Origin: an uncultured Bacilli bacterium
GTDB taxonomy: Bacteria; Bacillota_I; Bacilli_A; ML615J-28; CAG-698
Direction: 5' to 3'
DNA: 11,445 bases
Assembly (NCBI GenBank): GCA_947627395.1
Contig: CANQVW010000040.1
Span: 1 to 11,445 of the forward strand
Part shown: positions 7,981 through 11,445 of the stretch, piece after piece
Layout: the number at the start of each line of letters is the position of its first letter
Numbering within the stretch: position 1 is the stretch's first letter
Program-made: the position numbers and the translations under genes
Notes under the pieces: model-generated
What the model was told of the DNA's origin: nothing
What the model saw: only the letters and a program-made list of their open reading frames with translations
Databases searched by the model: none

Positions 7981-8448
7981 TTGAAAGAAGAATATTTAAA
8001 ATTAAAAAGAACATTTCATATTCATTTATCTTTAGGAATTGTTTTATTAGCTCTAGGAATTAGTGGAGTAATTGCGAAACAATACCCCCTAGGAATCATT
8101 ATGATTGTGATTGGTTTGATTGAAATTGTTTATGGATATTTTATTATTCCTAAAAGAAAAAAAGATTTAGAAAGAAATATGAAGGAATTTTGTCCAATTT
8201 GCCATAAAAAAATAGTAACAAAGAAAAAAGAAGTTCATTTTTATTTAAACGGCGTAGAAATAGAAGAAGATAAAATGTTGTATGATATTACAGGAACAAA
8301 AACAAAAAGAGAAATTTTATATTATATTTGTTTACCTTGTTCATTTTGTTTAGTTGAAATACATTCATATCAATTTTCTTCAAAAAAAGATTGGAAAGAA
8401 ATAAAAGTACAAACAAATGTTGATTTTGATTATCATCAACAATATTAA
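7981..8448 (+). CDS. Uncharacterised two-helix membrane protein with zinc-ribbon-like tail
   Basis: I do not recognise the family. The 155-residue protein has a charged N-terminus, two hydrophobic segments (about 14-32 and 36-56), then a Lys/Arg-rich stop-transfer stretch PKRKKDLER. The soluble part holds CPIC at 71-74 and CLPCSFC at 117-123: paired CxxC motifs about 43 residues apart, as in a zinc ribbon with an inserted beta-rich segment. The positive-inside rule places the cysteine part in the cytoplasm. The start is TTG 7981, seven bases after a perfect AGGAGG; an ATG at 7977 is out of frame. It lies 44 bases after the CNNM transporter and has no evident promoter, so it is probably co-transcribed, through the hairpin at 7931-7960. 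A strong terminator follows its stop. A metal-related or transporter-accessory role is only a guess. Confidence 0.8.
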   Translation: MKEEYLKLKRTFHIHLSLGIVLLALGISGVIAKQYPLGIIMIVIGLIEIVYGYFIIPKRKKDLERNMKEFCPICHKKIVTKKKEVHFYLNGVEIEEDKMLYDITGTKTKREILYYICLPCSFCLVEIHSYQFSSKKDWKEIKVQTNVDFDYHQQY

Positions 8449-8485
8449 AAAGCAAGAAATAAATTTCAAAATTTCTTGCTTTTTT
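8447..8485 (+). terminator. Rho-independent terminator of the 6006-8448 operon
   Basis: Arms AAAAAGCAAGAAAT (8447-8460) and ATTTCTTGCTTTTT (8471-8484) pair around a ten-base loop, ending in six T. The stop codon touches the 5' arm. Confidence 0.9.
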
Positions 8486-8504
8486 CGATAAAACATACTA
8501 TAAT
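8476..8504 (+). promoter_or_regulatory. Promoter of the thiT transcript
   Basis: TATAAT at 8499-8504 is spaced 17 bases from TTGCTT at 8476-8481. The -35 lies inside the 3' arm of the preceding terminator. No TG extension is present. The predicted start is near 8511, just ahead of the riboswitch. Confidence 0.6.
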
Positions 8505-8523
8505 ATTCTTGTACAAATTGTTG

Positions 8524-8610
8524 ATGTACATGGGGAGCTACGGCTGAGAGGTTATTAAGTTAACGACCCTTAACCTGATCTAGGTAATGCTAGCGTAGGA
8601 AAATGAGTAT
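8524..8610 (+). ncRNA. TPP riboswitch (THI element) aptamer
   Basis: The conserved THI-box blocks occur in order: GGGGAGC, GGCTGAGAGG, GACCCTT, ACCTGATCTAGG, TAATGC and GCGTAGG. The P5 hairpin is CTAG/CTAG. P1 can form from ATGTACAT (8524-8531) with ATGAGTAT (8603-8610), with one mismatch and two G-U pairs. It lies ahead of a thiamine transporter gene, fitting repression by bound thiamine pyrophosphate. Confidence 0.97.
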
Positions 8611-8629
8611 TTTCATACATTTTTTTACG

Positions 8630-8657
8630 TTCTTTGGCATCTCCAAAGAATTTTTTT
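8630..8657 (+). terminator. Riboswitch-controlled terminator ahead of thiT
   Basis: An 8-bp stem TTCTTTGG/CCAAAGAA with a CATCT loop is followed by seven T. It lies between the TPP aptamer and the thiT ribosome site. A competing antiterminator can form by pairing 8592-8604, including the aptamer's GCGTAGG, with 8619-8631 (mostly Watson-Crick with G-U pairs). Bound TPP would hold the aptamer strand and let termination occur. Confidence 0.85.
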
Positions 8658-8676
8658 CTTAGAAGGGAGTGAAAGA

Positions 8677-9291
8677 ATGAAAAAAATTTCAACAACTTGT
8701 TTGGCTGAAATAGCCATTATGGCAACATTAGCTTTAGCATTAGATTTCTTACAAGGTGGTCTATTTAAAGGTGTATTTGTCAATGGGGGATCTATTGGAT
8801 TTGCAATGTTACCCATCTTAGTTCTTACTTATAGAAGAGGTTTTATACCTGGACTTATCAGTGCATTTATTTTAAGTTTCTTACAAATGCTTGGTGGAAT
8901 TTATGCCATTGCTGACTCATGGTATATGGTATTGTTACAAATTATGTTGGACTATATTGTTGCCTATCCATTAGTTGCTTTTGCAGGCATCTTTTTTAAA
9001 GCTTTTAAAAATAGTACAACCCAAAATAATAAAATTAAATATTTATGGTTGGGTACAATTGTTGGAGGACTTTTAAAATTATTATCTCACTATTTAGCGG
9101 GAGTTATCTTTTGGAGTAGTTCAACACCAGAAGGATTTGTTGGTGGAGCATACTTATATAGCTTAGTTTATAATGGCGGATTTATGATTCCAAATATTAT
9201 TCTTTGTGGTTTAGCTTTAACATTAATGTTTATTAAAGCCCCACAATTATTTGAAATTCAAGATAGAAAGGAGAAGATATCCAATGAATAA
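8677..9291 (+). CDS. thiT: Thiamine transporter ThiT, ECF substrate-binding component
   Basis: ThiT binds thiamine in the membrane and delivers it through the shared ECF module (EcfT with two ATPases, encoded elsewhere). The 204 residues have about six hydrophobic helices. Family marks are GGSIGFAMLPILVLTYRRG (37-55) and SHYLAGVIFW (137-146), followed by YSLVYNG. Compared by eye with the lactococcal structure, the pyrimidine-binding His125, Trp133, Tyr146 and Asn151 correspond to His138, Trp146, Tyr161 and Asn166. The Glu84 position appears to be Asp92 in LDY. There is a two-residue insertion between the Trp and Tyr. The ATG has GGGAG seven bases upstream. TPP control is given by the riboswitch and terminator just before it. 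The stop overlaps the start of the next gene by eight bases, implying translational coupling. Confidence 0.95.
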   Translation: MKKISTTCLAEIAIMATLALALDFLQGGLFKGVFVNGGSIGFAMLPILVLTYRRGFIPGLISAFILSFLQMLGGIYAIADSWYMVLLQIMLDYIVAYPLVAFAGIFFKAFKNSTTQNNKIKYLWLGTIVGGLLKLLSHYLAGVIFWSSSTPEGFVGGAYLYSLVYNGGFMIPNIILCGLALTLMFIKAPQLFEIQDRKEKISNE

Positions 9292-9709
9292 AATGCGATT
9301 AGGAAAAAGTATTTCTGTGTTATCTGCAGGAGTAATCTCTTTCATCATTAGTTTAGTTTTATTGATTAAAAGTTTTGGACATGAAGTATATGATGATGGG
9401 TCTACAGATATTTATTTTAGTGAACTTTATGTTATTGCAATTCTTGTTGGAATTATTATTGTCGCTTGTGGTGGGTACATGTTATACGCAACACTTAAAG
9501 ACATGGATTCATCCTTCGTTTCTGTTTGTTGTGGTTTCGTTATTTCTGTACTTGTTTCATTTTATTCATTAGGATATTTCTTTAAACAAATAACAAAAAA
9601 GGGTGGAGCTGGCTTTAGTGATGTTCAAAGTTACTTCTATATTGGATTATTTGCCCTTCCTTGGATTGTTTATTTTATATTTCAATATCTAAGCATTAAA
9701 AAGAAGTAG
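9284..9709 (+). CDS. Uncharacterised four-helix membrane protein coupled to thiT
   Basis: I do not recognise a family. From ATG 9284 it is 141 residues with four hydrophobic segments, about 11-29, 46-67, 78-98 and 115-135. A short acidic outer loop (HEVYDDGSTD) lies after the first and a basic end (SIKKK) closes the protein. The frame stays open upstream to 9251, but the AAAGGAG site at 9267-9273 points to 9284. It overlaps the end of thiT by eight bases, so translation is coupled and it falls under the TPP riboswitch. That makes a role tied to thiamine uptake or envelope state plausible, but unproven. It does not look like an EcfT protein, which is longer and has cytoplasmic coupling helices. 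It could simply be a passenger. Confidence 0.8.
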   Translation: MNKMRLGKSISVLSAGVISFIISLVLLIKSFGHEVYDDGSTDIYFSELYVIAILVGIIIVACGGYMLYATLKDMDSSFVSVCCGFVISVLVSFYSLGYFFKQITKKGGAGFSDVQSYFYIGLFALPWIVYFIFQYLSIKKK

Positions 9710-9757
9710 AGATAATATAATTTAATAGATGATATTACATAATATCCATATATACAT

Positions 9758-9793
9758 AAAAGTGGCCTGTTCTCTTTAACAAGCCACTTTTTT
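9758..9793. terminator. Terminator between the thiT operon and recU, possibly bidirectional
   Basis: Arms AAAAGTGGC (9758-9766) and GCCACTTTT (9783-9791) pair, with an inner TGTT/AACA helix across a single mismatch. Six T follow on the plus strand. The minus strand has only four T after the stem, so it may be weaker for recU. Confidence 0.8.
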
Positions 9794-9799
9794 ACTTCA

Positions 9800-10393
9800 T
9801 TAAAAATAATAAGAATCAACTGCCTTTAAATAATCAATTAATGGAGTATATCCTCTAGAGACAGAAACACCACCTAAGGATTCAATTTCTGTTGCTTTAA
9901 TACTTTTCTTTGAATCATCTTTTAGATTATCCAGATATAGTTGATAAAATGGTTTAATATCGATTAAATATATTTTTTCTAATTTACGATAATAAATAAT
10001 CACAAACGCAATTCCTCCCATTTTATCTACATTGACTAAATGTTCAATTTGATGTGGAAAAATATGTTTAAAAGAAAAACTTAAGTTATCTGTTTCTTTT
10101 GCTTCATAATCAATATATTTTCCCCGATATATACCATTATAGTCAGTAGTAGAGGGGGTTTGATAATATGCTTCCACAATTCTAGCCATACTCCTTTTTG
10201 GGTAATCTACTTTCACAATTTGTACTGGTGTTGGTTTTTTATAGATGATGGCCTTTTGGTGAATTCGATAATATTCATTTGAAAGATTCAGTTCGTTTTC
10301 AAAAAGCATTCCACGATTCATCAGCCCATTTGAATGAATTTTTACTTGCTGAAATTTTTGATTTAAAGATGGATTAGAATATTTAATTTTCAT
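9800..10393 (-). CDS. recU: Holliday junction resolvase RecU
   Basis: RecU is a dimeric, metal-dependent nuclease that cuts four-way junctions and works with RecA and the branch migration machinery. The 197 residues are near the normal length (about 200). Family marks are NRGMLFENELN (26-36), YKKPTPVQIVKVDYPKRS (51-68) and the catalytic segment STTDYNGIYRGKYIDYEAKET, holding Asp84, Glu97 and Lys99. Further motifs are FPHQIEHL-like PHQIEHL and SLGG...RGYTPLIDYL at the end. GAGGT lies eight bases before the ATG. In Bacillus and Staphylococcus recU precedes the class A penicillin-binding protein gene ponA; here its 3' side faces the convergent thiT operon and no ponA is present. It appears monocistronic. 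Confidence 0.97.
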   Translation of the reverse strand: MKIKYSNPSLNQKFQQVKIHSNGLMNRGMLFENELNLSNEYYRIHQKAIIYKKPTPVQIVKVDYPKRSMARIVEAYYQTPSTTDYNGIYRGKYIDYEAKETDNLSFSFKHIFPHQIEHLVNVDKMGGIAFVIIYYRKLEKIYLIDIKPFYQLYLDNLKDDSKKSIKATEIESLGGVSVSRGYTPLIDYLKAVDSYYF

Positions 10394-10420
10394 ATAGTTA
10401 CCTCATTATGAATCGTAAAT

Positions 10421-10449
10421 ATTATAGCAAAAAATGGCATTTAAATCAA
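10421..10449 (-). promoter_or_regulatory. recU promoter
   Basis: On the minus strand TTGATT (10449-10444) is spaced 17 bases from TATAAT (10426-10421), preceded by TGC (extended -10). The leader would be about 20 bases and carries GAGGT. Confidence 0.7.
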
Positions 10450-10555
10450 TTTAATTTTAAAAGCTGACCCGTTCTTAAAATAAATTTTTTTAGAGGGCAT
10501 TTTCAATGAACTCATAAACCTATTTTACATATTTTATTATGAGGTGACTTTACAT

Positions 10556-10840
10556 ATGTTGATCATTGTGAAAAAGAATGAGAAGAATGATTTAATAGAA
10601 AAAGAAAAAGATATTGTATATTTAAATAGTATATGTATTTTAAAGACAATAAAAGGTAAGCATCACATTTTAGTAATAGATGATGTAACTTTAAATAATG
10701 ATGGTTTTATTGAAGAAAAAAATTATTTTTTAGATGAAATCTTAATTACCATACCTATTGATACAATTATATCGATTCATAAACATACAAAGTTAGAAGA
10801 AATATGTAAATTTTACCATATTAATTTAATTGTTATTTAA
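10556..10840 (+). CDS. Uncharacterised 94-residue protein
   Basis: No family is recognised. The protein is Ile/Lys-rich with alternating hydrophobic residues suggesting beta strands (DIVYLNSICILKTI, KHHILVIDDVTL, EILITIPIDTIISI). It shows no signal peptide or membrane segment. The ATG at 10556 lies eight bases after GAGGTGA; an upstream in-frame GTG at 10544 overlaps that site and is unlikely. It lies between divergent recU and co-directional lepA. Its own strong terminator ten bases after the stop argues that it is a real monocistronic gene. The 150 bases before it hold the recU promoter; I see no convincing promoter for this gene there. Confidence 0.7.
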   Translation: MLIIVKKNEKNDLIEKEKDIVYLNSICILKTIKGKHHILVIDDVTLNNDGFIEEKNYFLDEILITIPIDTIISIHKHTKLEEICKFYHINLIVI

Positions 10841-10849
10841 GAGTTACCT

Positions 10850-10906
10850 AGGCAAAAAAGAAAGTATATTTTACTTAAAAATGTAAAATATACTTTTTGC
10901 CTTTTT
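10850..10906 (+). terminator. Rho-independent terminator of the 94-residue protein gene
   Basis: An inner 12-bp stem AGTATATTTTAC/GTAAAATATACT (8-base loop) is extended outward by AGGCAAAA/TTTTGCCT with a short bulge on the 5' side, then five T. It is a long two-part hairpin. Confidence 0.85.
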
Positions 10907-11025
10907 ATATTGAACTTTAATTTAAATATGTTCATATAAATATAATGAATATAAATAAAACAGCATAAATAATTAAATTAAGTATTAATTATATCCTAAG
11001 ATATGTTAATGTTTTACCTTATGTC

Positions 11026-11054
11026 TTGTTTTTTTCAAAAATTTATGATAAAAT
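11026..11054 (+). promoter_or_regulatory. lepA promoter
   Basis: TTGTTT at 11026-11031 is spaced 17 bases from TAAAAT at 11049-11054, with TGA before it (extended -10). The predicted leader is about 27 bases and holds GAGGT six bases before the ATG. The rest of 10907-11087 is plain AT-rich sequence in which I see nothing else. Confidence 0.6.
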
Positions 11055-11087
11055 ATGTATAGTTTTATATATAAATGAGGTATCAAA

Positions 11088-11445
11088 ATGAAATTAAATC
11101 ATGATCAACTATTAGAAAGACAAAAAAGAATTCGTAACTTTTCTATTATAGCACATATTGATCATGGAAAGTCTACACTTGCTGATCGTATTTTGGAAAT
11201 CACAAATACCGTTGAACAGCGCGAAATGAAAGATCAATTATTAGACTCTATGGATTTAGAAAGAGAACGTGGAATTACAATTAAATTAAATGCCGTTGAA
11301 TTAACCTATAAAAGTTTAAATGGTAATGAATATATTTTTCATTTGATTGACACTCCTGGACATGTTGATTTTACTTATGAAGTTTCAAGATCACTAGCTG
11401 CATGTGAAGGAGCCATTTTGGTTGTTGATGCTGCCCAAGGAATTG
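11088..11445 (+). CDS. lepA: Elongation factor 4 (LepA), 5' part only
   Basis: LepA is a ribosome-bound translational GTPase, proposed to remodel or back-translocate stalled ribosomes and to aid 30S assembly. The 119 visible residues cover the start of the G domain: G1 AHIDHGKST, the switch I region with DLERERGITIKL, and G3 DTPGHVDFTYEVSRSLAA. The opening LLERQKRIRNFSIIAHIDHGKS and the QREMKDQLLDSMDLERERG segment separate LepA from EF-G and TypA. The full family length is about 600 residues, so most of the gene lies beyond the window. Confidence 0.98.
   Translation, partial: MKLNHDQLLERQKRIRNFSIIAHIDHGKSTLADRILEITNTVEQREMKDQLLDSMDLERERGITIKLNAVELTYKSLNGNEYIFHLIDTPGHVDFTYEVSRSLAACEGAILVVDAAQGI

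Noticed and set aside
9375..9572. A second frame within the four-helix protein gene
   Set aside because: It is hydrophobic only because of T-rich codons shifted by one base, and it lacks a ribosome site.
10453..10490. An AT-only inverted repeat ATTTTAA/TTAAAAT followed by T residues
   Set aside because: The stem is weak with a 14-base loop and there is no gene ending nearby on the plus strand, so it is not a credible terminator.
10910..10946. A possible promoter (TTGAAC with TATAAA or TATAAT) upstream of lepA
   Set aside because: Spacings are 19 and 25 bases, and the sequence is so AT-rich that such matches are expected by chance; the 11026-11054 promoter fits better.
1..11445. CRISPR arrays, insertion sequences, prophage genes, tRNA or rRNA
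   Set aside because: No spaced direct repeats, transposase or integrase motifs, or tRNA/rRNA-like sequence blocks were seen on either strand.

Overview
This window is AT-rich Bacillota-type DNA using the standard code. Tryptophan is TGG throughout, and the thioredoxin gene ends in TGA right at a terminator. RNase HIII, MutS2, RecU and a DUF402 phosphatase together with an ECF thiamine transporter point to a low-GC Firmicute or a related deep lineage (Erysipelotrichia-like or a standard-code Mollicutes relative). The sequence alone does not decide the genus.

Layout: 1-845 (minus) is a partial RNase HIII gene, divergent from mutS2 (913-3255) and a small thioredoxin (3271-3561), which form a genome-maintenance and ribosome-quality-control operon ending in a terminator. 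A monocistronic unit follows: a large surface lipoprotein (3671-5905) with two Ig-like domains, a beta-helix and a C-terminal CHAP hydrolase domain. Next is an apparent operon of a DUF402 nucleoside tri/diphosphatase (about 6006-6536, possibly leaderless), a CNNM/CorC-type transporter with CBS domains (6554-7936) and a small two-helix membrane protein with a zinc-ribbon-like tail (7981-8448). A TPP riboswitch (8524-8610) with a transcription terminator then controls thiT (8677-9291) and an overlapping four-helix membrane protein (9284-9709). RecU (9800-10393) lies on the minus strand. A 94-residue orphan (10556-10840) follows, and the window ends inside lepA (from 11088).

The genes are mostly housekeeping. 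RNase HIII removes RNA from RNA-DNA hybrids, RecU resolves Holliday junctions, and MutS2 acts on DNA structures and collided ribosomes. LepA acts on translating ribosomes. ThiT is the substrate-binding part of a thiamine importer, repressed by TPP through the riboswitch. The CHAP lipoprotein would act on peptidoglycan outside the membrane, which argues that the cell, or a target cell, has a wall.

I see no clear new defence, mobile or biosynthetic system and no tRNA, rRNA, CRISPR array or insertion sequence. The most interesting signals are regulatory: a near-perfectly symmetric bidirectional -10 element between rnhC and mutS2, a likely leaderless mRNA, and a complete TPP switch with a plausible antiterminator. 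The lipoprotein architecture and three uncharacterised small proteins are also worth attention.
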